Position numbers and translations under genes: made by a program. The notes beneath the pieces were generated by a model. It did not search any database and had not been told where the DNA came from. It saw only the letters and a list, made by a program, of their open reading frames with translations. Below are positions 1 to 8,702 of a stretch of DNA of 64,000 nucleotides, piece by piece. Numbering within the stretch: position 1 is the stretch's first letter; each line of letters opens with the position of its first letter. Source of the DNA: Nocardia rhamnosiphila NBRC 108938 (GTDB lineage Bacteria > Actinomycetota > Actinomycetes > Mycobacteriales > Mycobacteriaceae); the NCBI RefSeq assembly GCF_000720425.1, contig NZ_JOAJ01000004.1, positions 62,001-126,000 on the forward strand, written 5' to 3'.

Positions 1-389
1 GAAGCACTGGTCTAGCCGTCCTTACCTCGGGTACATCTGGGCGACGCTGAAAAGCCGTCGTTTCGGGGTCACTCTAAGGACACTGACGCGCGTTGTACAG
101 CACCGGGGTAGGGATTGCGAGCCCCAATTCGCTGTGCTACTGGACAGTAGCGGGTAACGCGAGTGACCGGTGTGAAAATTGGGTCTTATGTGAACTTGTG
201 ACTCATCGGTTGCTCGATGGTTACCGGGCCCACTGCGCACTGTTTGCCGCCCACGGCGCAGAGCGCGCGCAAGGCTCGCGTCCGTCCGGAAACCGGTGGG
301 GTTAATGTATTCCGGGCCGGAAAAACCGGCGACGCGCCCAACAGCACCGGGTCCGGCCGCCGGCCCGGACCGACTCGAAAGCTCGTGTA
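1..389. other. Left edge, no gene recognised
   Basis: No convincing protein gene is visible in either direction; the open frames here are short or are antisense to pimE. The stretch is less GC-rich around positions 160-220 than the genes that follow and presumably holds the pimE promoter, but I cannot point to a clear -35/-10 pair. Confidence 0.5.
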
Positions 390-1655
390 TTGAATCAGCC
401 CAGCGGCGCCCGGACCGACATTCGGGGGTTCGTACCGTTTCGCCTGGCCCTGGTGGCGCTCGGGATCACCGTACTGGCGCGGCTGCTGTGGATGCTGCTG
501 ACCCCGAACGGGATGAACCTGGTCGACCTGCACGTCTACGTCGACGGGTCGGCAGCCCTGCTCACCGACCATCTCTACGATTTCACCTACGCCGAGAAGA
601 CACCGGATTTCCCGCTGCCCTTCACTTACCCGCCGTTCGCCGCGGTGGTGTTCTTTCCGCTGCACTTCCTGCCCTTCACCGTGGTCGCGATGCTGTGGCT
701 GTTCGCCATCGTCGCGGCGTTGTACTGGGTGGTGCGAATCGCGTTCGAGCTGATGCTGGGACGGGACGCCCTGCGCGAAGCGCGGTGGCGCACCGCGATG
801 GTGGCGTGGACGGCGGTGGGCCTCTGGTTCGAGCCGGTACGCACCACGATCGACTACGGCCAGGTCAATGTCTTCCTGATGCTCGGTGTGATGGTCGCGA
901 TCCGCAGTTCCCGGTGGTGGCTGTCGGGAACCCTGGTGGGCGCGGTCGCGGGGATCAAACTGACGCCCGCCATCAGCGGTCTCTATTTCGTCGCACGGCG
1001 CCGCTGGGCCGCGGCCGTCTGGTCGGCGGTGGTGTTCGGCCTGACCGTAGCGGCCAGTTTCCTGATCAATCCGGAGGAGACCCGGCGCTATTTCGGCACC
1101 CTGCTCGGTGACGCCGACCGGATCGGGCCGGTGGGCTCGGTGTGGAACCAGTCGCTGCGCGGCGCGCTGAGCCGGCTGCTGGGCAGCGATGTGGGGACCG
1201 GGCCGTGGTGGATTGCCGGGGTCGCGGTGGCGGCGGCGCTGGGGTGGTGCGCGTGGCGGGCGCTGCGCCGCGACGATCTGCTGGGCACCGTGCTGATCGT
1301 GCAACTGTTCGGACTGCTGGTCTCGCCCATCTCCTGGTCGCACCACTGGGGCTGGCTGCTGCCGACCGTCCTCTGGTTGCTCCACGGGCCGTACCGGGCG
1401 GTGCCCGGCGCGAAGACACTGGCCGGATACTGGCTGGTGACGGCGCTGATCGGCGCGCCGTGGGTGCTCTCGTTCCTGCAGGATTCGATCTGGACCATCT
1501 CCCGCTGGGGGGTGTGGTCCTGGCTCGGCACGGTGTACGTGCTCGGTGCGCTGGTCTGCTACGGCTGGATCGCCTGGGCGGGCCGGACCACCGCCCGGAC
1601 CGCTACGGCGCCAGCCGATCTATTTCCCGGGCCAGCGCCACGTCCTGTGCCGTGA
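390..1655 (+). CDS. pimE: Alpha-(1->2) mannosyltransferase, GT87 family (PimE-like)
   Basis: A 421-residue polytopic membrane protein of the GT-C/GT87 type, which uses polyprenyl-phosphate mannose on the outer face of the membrane. PimE adds the fifth mannose in polar phosphatidylinositol mannoside synthesis. Hydrophobic segments run from about residue 15 to 400. The first loop has NLVDLHVY (residues 43-50) with Asp46 where GT87 enzymes keep their catalytic Asp. Start is TTG at 390; no good Shine-Dalgarno is visible, so the exact start is uncertain. The PimE assignment rests on the family and on the order pimE, phhB, typA, lpqW, mshB, as in M. tuberculosis Rv1159-Rv1170. Other GT87 mannosyltransferases are possible from sequence alone. 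Its 3' end overlaps the convergent phhB by 53 bp. Confidence 0.8.
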   Translation: MNQPSGARTDIRGFVPFRLALVALGITVLARLLWMLLTPNGMNLVDLHVYVDGSAALLTDHLYDFTYAEKTPDFPLPFTYPPFAAVVFFPLHFLPFTVVAMLWLFAIVAALYWVVRIAFELMLGRDALREARWRTAMVAWTAVGLWFEPVRTTIDYGQVNVFLMLGVMVAIRSSRWWLSGTLVGAVAGIKLTPAISGLYFVARRRWAAAVWSAVVFGLTVAASFLINPEETRRYFGTLLGDADRIGPVGSVWNQSLRGALSRLLGSDVGTGPWWIAGVAVAAALGWCAWRALRRDDLLGTVLIVQLFGLLVSPISWSHHWGWLLPTVLWLLHGPYRAVPGAKTLAGYWLVTALIGAPWVLSFLQDSIWTISRWGVWSWLGTVYVLGALVCYGWIAWAGRTTARTATAPADLFPGPAPRPVP

Positions 1656-1890
1656 GCCCGCCCGCGGAGTGCGTGGACAGGGTGAAGGTGACCTTGCGCC
1701 ACCGGATATCCATATCGGGATGGTGATTCGCGGATTCGGCGATATCGGCCACCCGCCGGACGAGTTCTATGCCGGCGGGAAAGGTGGCCGCCTGGACCGT
1801 GCGGGTCAGCGCGTCCCCGGCCCGGCTCCACTCCGGCAGGGTCTCCAGGGCCGCCGTGATCTCTGATTCGGAGAGCAGTGATGTGGTCAT
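1603..1890 (-). CDS. phhB: Pterin-4-alpha-carbinolamine dehydratase
   Basis: A 95-residue cytoplasmic protein of the PCD/DCoH family, which dehydrates 4a-hydroxytetrahydropterin. The active-site block ESANHHPDMDIRW lies in the middle, followed by a Thr/Ser stretch and AQD, which fits the family signature. The preferred start is ATG at 1890 (MTTSLL); an in-frame ATG at 1914 would add eight residues. The last 53 bp overlap the end of pimE on the opposite strand. The M. tuberculosis equivalent is Rv1159A, beside pimE. No pterin-dependent hydroxylase gene is nearby, so its partner here is unknown. Confidence 0.85.
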   Translation of the reverse strand: MTTSLLSESEITAALETLPEWSRAGDALTRTVQAATFPAGIELVRRVADIAESANHHPDMDIRWRKVTFTLSTHSAGGLTAQDVALAREIDRLAP

Positions 1891-2019
1891 ACCGCGGACA
1901 TACCCCGCCACCACGGTCCTACAACCGCACCCCGTCGTCTACAACCGCGCGCTCCCCCAATTACGAACTGTCCAACATCCGTGGCGGACGCCGGAGCGAA
2001 GGCGGAGGTCGCCTCCCCC

Positions 2020-2208
2020 TCAGGCGGCACGTGCCTTCTTGAGGCCCTTCTTCAGTTCCTTACCGGAGGCGCCCGTGGCCTCCAGGCGCTTCATCCGCAT
2101 GATGACCACAGGGCATTTCACGCAGCGCGTCTTCTTACGACAGCACTTCTTCTTCGGCTTGAGGCTCGAAACCTCGCTCGCCTTGACCTTGCCCATGCGG
2201 GTTAGCAT
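2020..2208 (-). CDS. Small Cys/Lys-rich protein, function unknown
   Basis: A 62-residue very basic protein, divergent from typA. The core has a cluster KKKCCRKKTRCVKCP followed by a Lys/Arg-rich helical tail ending KKARAA. Four cysteines spaced C-C-x4-C-x2-C suggest a metal-binding knuckle and the charge suggests nucleic-acid binding; both are inference. The GTG/ATG choices are 2208, preceded on the minus strand by GAGG about 7 nt upstream, and 2196 (MGKVKASEV, 58 residues) with no clear ribosome site. I prefer 2208. Similar small basic proteins occur in actinobacteria but I know no characterised member. Confidence 0.65.
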   Translation of the reverse strand: MLTRMGKVKASEVSSLKPKKKCCRKKTRCVKCPVVIMRMKRLEATGASGKELKKGLKKARAA

Positions 2209-2343
2209 ACCCTTACCTCTGGGCGGCGCCAGCAGGCCACCGAGTTCCCGGTAGGGTGTAACCGGCCCAGATGCCCGGTGAGTTCGAATGTCCCTGTGGC
2301 AGGGTCCGGCCGCAAGCAACAGTTAACAGCAGGAGGAACCGGC

Positions 2344-4242
2344 GTGTCGTCTGCACGCGATTTTCGCAACGTCGCCATCGTGGCGCACGTCGACCACGGT
2401 AAGACGACGCTCGTCGACGCCATGCTGCGGCAGTCCGGCGCATTCGCCGAACGGGCCGAACCGGTCGACCGGGTGATGGACTCCGGCGATCTGGAGCGCG
2501 AGAAGGGCATCACCATTCTCGCCAAGAACACCGCCGTGCACCGGCACCATCCGGACGGCAGCGTCACCGTCATCAATGTCATCGACACCCCGGGTCACGC
2601 CGACTTCGGTGGCGAGGTGGAACGCGGCCTGTCCATGGTCGACGGGGTGGTGCTGCTGGTCGACGCCTCGGAGGGCCCGCTCCCGCAGACCCGGTTCGTG
2701 CTGCGTAAGGCGCTGGCGGCCTGTCTGCCGGTGATCCTGGTGGTCAACAAGACCGACCGGCCCGACGCGCGGATCGCCGAGGTGGTCGAGGAGAGCCACG
2801 ACCTGCTGCTGGACCTGGCCTCCGATCTGGACGACGACGCCGCCGAAGCGGCCGAACTCGCCCTCGACCTGCCGGTGCTCTACGCCTCCGGTCGCGCGGG
2901 CAAGGCGTCCAAGGAGCAGCCGCAGAACGGCGAGGTACCGAACGCGGAGAACCTGGACGCGCTGTTCGACGTCCTGCTGGCGAACATCCCCGCACCCAAG
3001 GGCGACGCGTCCGCGCCGCTGCAGGCCCATGTGACCAACCTCGACGCCTCGGCCTTCCTGGGCCGGCTCGCGCTGGTCCGCATCCACAACGGTGAACTCC
3101 GCAAGGGGCAGAACGTGGCGTGGATGCACGCCGACGGCGTGAAGAACGTCAAGATCACCGAACTGCTGCAGACGATCGGCGTCGAACGGCAGCCGGGTGA
3201 GGTCGCGGTGGCCGGCGATATCGTCGCCGTCGCCGGTATCCCCGACATCATGATCGGCGACACCCTCGCCGACCCGGACGAGCCCGTCGCGCTGCCTCGC
3301 ATCACGGTGGACGAACCGGCCATCTCGGTGGTGATCGGAACCAACACCTCACCGCTGGTCGGCCGGGTCCAGGGACACAAACTCACCGCCCGCATGGTGA
3401 AGTCGCGGCTCGACCAGGAACTGGTGGGCAATGTCTCCCTGCGGGTACTCGATATCGGCCGCCCGGACGCCTGGGAGGTCCAGGGCCGCGGCGAGCTCGC
3501 GCTGGCGATCCTGGTCGAGCAGATGCGGCGCGAAGGTTTCGAGCTGACCGTCGGCAAACCCCAGGTGGTGACCCGGCAGGTCGACGGCAAGGTGCACGAG
3601 CCCTACGAAGAACTCACCATCGACTGCCCCGACGAGTACCTCGGCGCCATCACCCAGCTGCTGGCCGCCCGCAAGGGCAAGATGGTGCAGATGAACAACC
3701 ACGCCGCGGGCTGGGTGCGGATGGAGTTCATCGTGCCCTCGCGCGGTCTGATCGGTTTCCGTACCGACTTCCTGACCGAGACCCGCGGCACCGGTATCGC
3801 CAACGCCGTCTCCCACGGTTACGCGCCGTGGGCCGGTGAGATCCGGGCCCGGCACACCGGTTCGCTGGTGTCCGACCGCTCCGGTTCGGTGACCCCCTTC
3901 GCCATGATCCAGCTCGCCGACCGCGGGCAGTTCTTCGTCGAGCCGGGCGCGGAAACCTACGAGGGCATGGTCGTCGGGATCAATCCGCGTGCCGAGGATC
4001 TCGATATCAATGTGACCAAGGAGAAGAAGCTCACCAATATGCGCTCCTCCACCGCCGATGTGATGGAGACGCTGGCCAAGCCGCTGCAGCTCGATCTGGA
4101 AATGGCCATGGAGTTCTGCGCCGCCGACGAATGCGTCGAGGTCACGCCGGAGTTCGTACGGGTGCGCAAGGTCACCCTGGCCGCCAACGAGCGGGCCCGG
4201 GAGCTGTCGCGCCGCAAGGCGCGCGACCGGGCCGCGCTGTAA
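2344..4242 (+). CDS. typA: Ribosome-associated GTPase TypA/BipA
   Basis: A 632-residue translational GTPase of the EF-G/LepA class that binds 70S ribosomes and helps 50S assembly and stress adaptation. G1 is AHVDHGKTT (residues 14-22), the switch I region EREKGITI follows, G3 is DTPGHADF and G4 is NKTD. Domain II, EF-G domain III/V-like parts and the BipA-specific C-terminal domain follow in order; length matches the family (about 610-630). GTG at 2344 is chosen because a strong AGGAGG lies at 2331-2336 and the reading frame upstream is not protein-like. It leads an apparent operon with lpqW and mshB. Confidence 0.96.
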   Translation: MSSARDFRNVAIVAHVDHGKTTLVDAMLRQSGAFAERAEPVDRVMDSGDLEREKGITILAKNTAVHRHHPDGSVTVINVIDTPGHADFGGEVERGLSMVDGVVLLVDASEGPLPQTRFVLRKALAACLPVILVVNKTDRPDARIAEVVEESHDLLLDLASDLDDDAAEAAELALDLPVLYASGRAGKASKEQPQNGEVPNAENLDALFDVLLANIPAPKGDASAPLQAHVTNLDASAFLGRLALVRIHNGELRKGQNVAWMHADGVKNVKITELLQTIGVERQPGEVAVAGDIVAVAGIPDIMIGDTLADPDEPVALPRITVDEPAISVVIGTNTSPLVGRVQGHKLTARMVKSRLDQELVGNVSLRVLDIGRPDAWEVQGRGELALAILVEQMRREGFELTVGKPQVVTRQVDGKVHEPYEELTIDCPDEYLGAITQLLAARKGKMVQMNNHAAGWVRMEFIVPSRGLIGFRTDFLTETRGTGIANAVSHGYAPWAGEIRARHTGSLVSDRSGSVTPFAMIQLADRGQFFVEPGAETYEGMVVGINPRAEDLDINVTKEKKLTNMRSSTADVMETLAKPLQLDLEMAMEFCAADECVEVTPEFVRVRKVTLAANERARELSRRKARDRAAL

Positions 4243-4313
4243 GCGGTTTCGCCCCCGGACGGCCCGGCACGGGTTTGGGTAGAGTGCCGAACGTGATTTC
4301 GGGGAGGCGCGCG

Positions 4314-6071
4314 GTGTGGCGCGGGCTGCTGGTACTCGTGGCGGTGCTCGTTCCGGTGCTTGCCGGATGCACTGCCGACCCGCCGCCGCCCATCGCCAGT
4401 ACGGACAGCCCGAAGACCGAGCCGGCGCAGCCGACCAAGAACACGGTGGTGGTCGCCATCGACGACATCGGGATCGGTTTCAACCCGCATCTGCGGTCGA
4501 ACCAGTCCCCGGCGACCGCCGCGGTGGCGGCCATGGTGCTGCCGAGTCCGTTCCGGCCCACGCCCGACCCGGCCCTGCCCGGCGGCACGCTGTGGGTTCC
4601 GGATACGGCGCTCGTCGATTCGGCGACGGTGACCGCCGAGGCCCCGTTCACCGTCACCTACAAGCTGAAGGACCAGGCGAACTGGTCCGACGGCGCCCCG
4701 ATCGCGGCCGAGGATTTCCACTACCTGTGGCAGCAGATGATCACGCAGCCGGGTGTGATCGACCCGGCCGGGTACCGCCTCATCTCCGAGGTCCGTTCCT
4801 CGGGCGGCGGTAAAGCGGTTTCCGTGGTGTTCGACAAGCCCTATCCGGCCTGGCCGCAATTGTTCGCGAACCTGCTGCCGTCGCATCTGATGAAGGATTC
4901 GCCGGGCGGCTTCCAGCGGACGCTGGTCGAGCAGATACCGGTCTCCGGCGGGAACTTCACCATCGAATCCGCCGATCCCGGTCGCGACGAGATCCTGCTG
5001 GAACGCAACGACCGCTATTGGGGCACCCCGGCCCGCCCCGACCAGATCCTGCTGCGCCGCGGTGGCACCCCCGCCCAGCTGGCGGATTCACTGCGCACCG
5101 GCGACACCCAGATGGCACTGGTGCACGGCGGGGTCGCCACCCAGGCCCAGCTGGCCGCGATCCCGTCGGTGCGCACCGCGATCATGCCGCAGTCCCGGCA
5201 GCTGCGACTCACCCTCAACGGCCGCGAGGGGGTGCTCGGCGACCACCGGGTCCGGACCGCGGTCCTCGCGCTGCTCGATCCCGCGCTGCTGGCCACGGTC
5301 GGCGCGCAGACCGGTAACTGGGTGGAACCGGTGCGCGCGCAGGTGCTCTCCCCCTCCGATCCCGGCTACACACCGACCGAACCGCCGCGCCTCAACCCCG
5401 ACCAGGCCTTCGGCCTGCTGGCCGAGGCCGGTTTCGGCCGCGCCCCGGAGCCGCCGCCGGTCTCGGCGACCTCACCGGCCCCGCGGCCCCGCTCGCTGGC
5501 CCGCAACGGCGAACCGCTGGTCCTGCGGATCGGTGCGGTGACCGGAGACGATACCGCTCTGGCGGTGGCCAATACCGCGGCCGACCAGCTGCGCAGCGCC
5601 GGGATCGACGCGTCCGTGCTCAATCTGGCGGCCGACGAACTGTACGGCAAAGGTCTGGTGGAGAACTCCGTCGACGCGGTGGTGGGCTGGGAGGCGACCG
5701 GCGGTGATCCCGCCACCGCGCTGGCCTCCCGCTACGGCTGCCCGCCCGTGGCGCCCGTCCTGCCCACGACCGACGGCGAACAGACCGAGGTTCCGGCCGC
5801 CGTGGAGGCGGCGCGCCGGGCGCCGAGCAATCTGTCCGGTATCTGCGATCCGCAGTTCCAGCCGTCGATCGACGGCGCACTGCACGGCGTGGAAGTACCG
5901 CGCACCCTGGGCGAGGCCGAACCCCGGATGTGGGGTGCGTCCACGGTACTGCCGATCGTGCAGGACAACGTGGTGGCGGCGGCCGGCCCCTCGGTGGACG
6001 GGGCGTCGCTGAGCGGAGCGATCCAGGCCGGGATATTCGGTGACGCGGCGATGTGGCGGCGCGTCCCGTGA
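4314..6071 (+). CDS. lpqW: Lipoprotein LpqW, family 5 solute-binding fold
   Basis: A 585-residue lipoprotein. Its signal peptide (MWRGLLVLVAVLVPV) ends in the lipobox LAGC, so the mature protein is anchored outside the membrane. The rest resembles the SBP_bac_5 oligopeptide-binding fold without adjacent permease genes. In mycobacteria LpqW controls the branch point between polar PIMs and lipomannan/LAM, and acts with PimE. GTG at 4314 follows GGGGAGG (4301-4307) by 6 nt; GTG at 4293 would add a more basic N-terminus. A Pro/Ala-rich loop lies near residues 380-400. The stop overlaps the mshB start as GTGA. Identification rests on position and lipoprotein type. Confidence 0.85.
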   Translation: MWRGLLVLVAVLVPVLAGCTADPPPPIASTDSPKTEPAQPTKNTVVVAIDDIGIGFNPHLRSNQSPATAAVAAMVLPSPFRPTPDPALPGGTLWVPDTALVDSATVTAEAPFTVTYKLKDQANWSDGAPIAAEDFHYLWQQMITQPGVIDPAGYRLISEVRSSGGGKAVSVVFDKPYPAWPQLFANLLPSHLMKDSPGGFQRTLVEQIPVSGGNFTIESADPGRDEILLERNDRYWGTPARPDQILLRRGGTPAQLADSLRTGDTQMALVHGGVATQAQLAAIPSVRTAIMPQSRQLRLTLNGREGVLGDHRVRTAVLALLDPALLATVGAQTGNWVEPVRAQVLSPSDPGYTPTEPPRLNPDQAFGLLAEAGFGRAPEPPPVSATSPAPRPRSLARNGEPLVLRIGAVTGDDTALAVANTAADQLRSAGIDASVLNLAADELYGKGLVENSVDAVVGWEATGGDPATALASRYGCPPVAPVLPTTDGEQTEVPAAVEAARRAPSNLSGICDPQFQPSIDGALHGVEVPRTLGEAEPRMWGASTVLPIVQDNVVAAAGPSVDGASLSGAIQAGIFGDAAMWRRVP

Positions 6072-6964
6072 CCGGTCCCGGTGCCGGCCGGACAGGCGGG
6101 TTGCTGCTGGTCCACGCCCACCCCGACGACGAAACCATCACCACCGGGGGCACGATCGCCCACTACCGGCGTCTCGGTGTTCCGGTGACGGTGGTGACCT
6201 GCACACTCGGTGAAGAAGGCGAGGTGATGGGCGACCGCTGGGCCGGCCTGACCGCCGACCGCGCGGATCAACTGGGCGGGTACCGGATCGGTGAACTCAC
6301 CCGCGCCCTGGCCGAACTCGGTGCCGGACCGCCGTGTTTCCTGGGCGGCGCCGGCCGCTGGCGCGATTCCGGTATGGCCGGGACTCCGGCGGCGCGGCAT
6401 CCACGGGCCTTCGTCGAGTCCGGTCCGGCGGCGGTCCGAGCGCTCACCGAGGTGATCCTCGACCTGCGGCCCCGCGTGGTGGTGACCTACGACCCGCACG
6501 GCGGCTACGGCCACCCGGACCATATCCGTGCCCACCGGGTGACCACCGAAGCCGTCGAGGCCGCGGCCGGGCAGGGCTGGGACACGCCCAAGTTCTACTG
6601 GACCGTGACCGACGCCGAAATCCTGCGCGACCATCTGCGGGCGCTGGCCCGCCGCACGGTGGACGGCCTGCCCGGCGCGCTCCCTCCCGGCTGGCGGCTG
6701 CCGGCCGAGGACGAGTTGGCGTGCGTACCGAGTAGTTCGGTGACCACGGCGATCGATGTCACCGAATCGCTACCCCGGAAACGCGCCGCGCTGCGCGCCC
6801 ACGCCACCCAGCTCACGGTCGCGCCGTCGGGCCGGGAATTCGCGTTGACCAATATGATCGCCCAGCCGATCCTGCCGGAGGAGCACTACATTCTGGTCCG
6901 CGGTCGCGCCTGGGCGGGCGGGCCGGACGGCCGGGAAGACGACCTCTTCGCCGGTTCGCTGTAG
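6068..6964 (+). CDS. mshB: GlcNAc-inositol deacetylase, mycothiol biosynthesis
   Basis: A 298-residue zinc deacetylase of the LmbE/PIG-L family. MshB removes acetate from 1-D-myo-inositol 2-acetamido-2-deoxy-alpha-D-glucopyranoside, the second specific step to mycothiol. The metal motif HAHPDDE is at residues 16-22 (zinc ligands His18 and Asp21), TCTLGEEGEVMG follows as in the mycobacterial enzyme, and GYGHPDHIRAH carries the third metal-binding His. GTG at 6068 overlaps the lpqW stop (GTGA) and gives an N-terminus of normal length; GTG at 6053 is possible. Mycothiol users nearby include the maleylpyruvate isomerase-family gene at 17.3 kb. Confidence 0.95.
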   Translation: MTGPGAGRTGGLLLVHAHPDDETITTGGTIAHYRRLGVPVTVVTCTLGEEGEVMGDRWAGLTADRADQLGGYRIGELTRALAELGAGPPCFLGGAGRWRDSGMAGTPAARHPRAFVESGPAAVRALTEVILDLRPRVVVTYDPHGGYGHPDHIRAHRVTTEAVEAAAGQGWDTPKFYWTVTDAEILRDHLRALARRTVDGLPGALPPGWRLPAEDELACVPSSSVTTAIDVTESLPRKRAALRAHATQLTVAPSGREFALTNMIAQPILPEEHYILVRGRAWAGGPDGREDDLFAGSL

Positions 6965-7051
6965 CCGAGCGACGCCCAAGCACCAATAGACTCGCACTAT
7001 GCAGCACTCGGAATCGGAGAGCGGGACCGGACCCACAGCGACCGCCCGAGG

Positions 7052-7507
7052 GTGTTCGGCGACCCGGTCGCACGGATGACCGCCGCCGTGGACGATCGCG
7101 CCGGTGCGGATTCCCGCGCCCGCTGGACCGCACTGGCGACCGCGGCACTCGGCCCGGTGCTTATCGCGGTTCTGATCGTGGACGCGGTGATCACCTTGGC
7201 GCTGGAGGTGCTCTACCTGCCCTCCTATCTCGGCAGCGTCGCCGTACCGCTGGCCGCGCTGATCGCCGCGCCGGTGAACGTGGCCCTGGTCTGGGCGGCC
7301 GCCACGGTGACCACCCGGCCGACCGTGCTGTTCCTGCCGATCGCCGCCTGGCTGGGTGCCTTCCTGATCGCGGCGAGCCGGGGCCCCGGCGGTGATGTCC
7401 CGCTGCGCAGCGATCTGCCGACGCTGCTGCTGTTCCTGTGCGGGGCGGTGGCGCCGCTGGTCTACCTGTACGTGGCCGCCAACCGGACGAGAAGCCCGGC
7501 GGGCTGA
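7052..7507 (+). CDS. Small integral membrane protein, Rv1171-like
   Basis: A 151-residue protein with four hydrophobic helices and a hydrophilic N-terminus of about 28 residues. Function is unknown. It follows mshB by 87 bp on the same strand, in the place held by Rv1171 in M. tuberculosis. GTG at 7052 or ATG at 7076 (MTAAVDD) could be the start; neither has a convincing ribosome site. The end faces the DUF1906 gene with only 22 bp between. Confidence 0.75.
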   Translation: MFGDPVARMTAAVDDRAGADSRARWTALATAALGPVLIAVLIVDAVITLALEVLYLPSYLGSVAVPLAALIAAPVNVALVWAAATVTTRPTVLFLPIAAWLGAFLIAASRGPGGDVPLRSDLPTLLLFLCGAVAPLVYLYVAANRTRSPAG

Positions 7508-7521
7508 CCGGTCCGCCGGTC
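7506..7521. terminator. Short hairpin between convergent genes
   Basis: GACCGG and CCGGTC form a perfect 6-bp stem with a 4-nt loop in the 22-bp gap between two converging genes, and it overlaps the stop codon on the plus strand. There is no T-run, so a role as a bidirectional terminator is only suggested. Confidence 0.35.
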
Positions 7522-7529
7522 GGCGAGGG

Positions 7530-8246
7530 TCACCAGGCTCCGTACTCCGCGGCGAGAATATCGTTCACATCCACGCCCACCCCGTCGACCGTGCGGTCGT
7601 CGATCTCGAACTGGTGCAGATGTGCGGCCGGATGCACGTACCCCGGCGCGGTTCCCCAATCGTGCTGCCAGAACCACCCACCCACCCCGGCCGTCCGGGC
7701 CAGATCGATAGTGGGCGCATTGGCGTAGACGCCGGTGTTCTCCCGGCCGATCACCGCCTGCCAGCCGAGCAGATACGGCAGGATCATGGTGGCGAATTCC
7801 ACAGGATTCGGGTTGTCGTCGATAGACGCGTAGATCGGCCGGTTGTCCGGTCCTCCGGCGGCGCGGTGCAGCGCCAGCCCACGCTCGGCGTGCCGCCGAC
7901 CCGCGTCGTATCCGCCGCGCCAGTCGGCGGTGGGCCCTTTGCCGAACTGGTAGCAGGACACGATGGCCAGCCCGGCGGCCCGCAGATCCTCGACTTCCCC
8001 GGCGAGCAGCGGTTTCCCGGCCATCCATTCCGCGCCCGGCCGACGGTCGGACACATACCGGATGACCCCGGTGTGCCCGGCCGCCTTGATGGCCGCCGCG
8101 GACGGCACACCCGCCGCGTAATCGAGCAGGGTCCCGAGCGAAGCCGCACCGGCGCGGGGAGTTCCGAAAGCCGACCCCACCGCACCCGCGGCGACAGCGG
8201 CGGCCGTATATCCGAGCAGAGCCCGGCGAGACAGTGCAGAAACCAT
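7530..8246 (-). CDS. Tat-secreted DUF1906 protein (Rv2525c-like)
   Basis: A 238-residue protein with a twin-arginine signal: SRRALLG followed by a hydrophobic Ala-rich stretch and an A-x-A-like cleavage region near residue 35. The mature part is a DUF1906 domain, a TIM-barrel related to glycoside hydrolases (GH25-like), with IRYVSDRRPG near its start and acidic residues in YASIDDNPN. Rv2525c, the M. tuberculosis homologue, is a Tat substrate linked to cell-wall properties. ATG at 8246 is chosen because GAAGGAGT lies just upstream and the Tat motif then sits at the right distance. Substrate unknown. Confidence 0.88.
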   Translation of the reverse strand: MVSALSRRALLGYTAAAVAAGAVGSAFGTPRAGAASLGTLLDYAAGVPSAAAIKAAGHTGVIRYVSDRRPGAEWMAGKPLLAGEVEDLRAAGLAIVSCYQFGKGPTADWRGGYDAGRRHAERGLALHRAAGGPDNRPIYASIDDNPNPVEFATMILPYLLGWQAVIGRENTGVYANAPTIDLARTAGVGGWFWQHDWGTAPGYVHPAAHLHQFEIDDRTVDGVGVDVNDILAAEYGAW

Positions 8247-8702
8247 CGAGACTCCTTCGCACACCCCGGGTGGACAGCAACGGCGTGCCCGGCGCACCTT
8301 CCCCATCAGCACTGCGTGCGCCGGGAGCCTCGAACGTGGGTAATTCCACCACATCCACAACGCAACCACCACGACCGACGACTGCACGCGTCGCCGCGGG
8401 CCCGGAACTCCGCCCGAGACAGACAGAACGGGCGCGAGAAAAGACCGTGGTCACATGGTCGGATGCGCTACCCATCCAGCGGGCAGTTCCGGATGCCGAC
8501 GCAACCCCATGCGTCGAGACTTACGAAGCACCCCAAGGGTTGAGGCCCGTCTCGCCCTTTGGCCGAAGGTGCTCGAAGGTCGCACTCTATGGACGGCCCA
8601 CCGCACATCGCATGCGGCGAAGCCGCGAGTCCCGAGGTCGAAACGGCGAGACCAAGGGGGCCGCCACCCCGCGACGCCGAAGGCGGCGCCAAAAAGACAG
8701 AA
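8247..8702. other. 456-bp intergenic stretch, nothing recognised
   Basis: Upstream of the DUF1906 gene and downstream of the duplicated-domain gene, both on the minus strand. Only short open frames of low plausibility are present (for example a 74-codon frame at 8468-8692 rich in Gly, Cys and Pro). It probably contains the DUF1906 promoter. No RNA gene or repeat was recognised. Confidence 0.5.

Noticed and set aside
186..1385. Long open frame on the minus strand opposite pimE
   Set aside because: Composition is Arg, His, Gln and Pro with no domain, as expected of the antisense frame of a GC-rich gene; pimE itself has clear membrane helices.
8468..8692. 74-codon minus-strand frame in the gap before the DUF1906 gene
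   Set aside because: Gly/Pro/Cys-rich without domain or ribosome site; judged chance.
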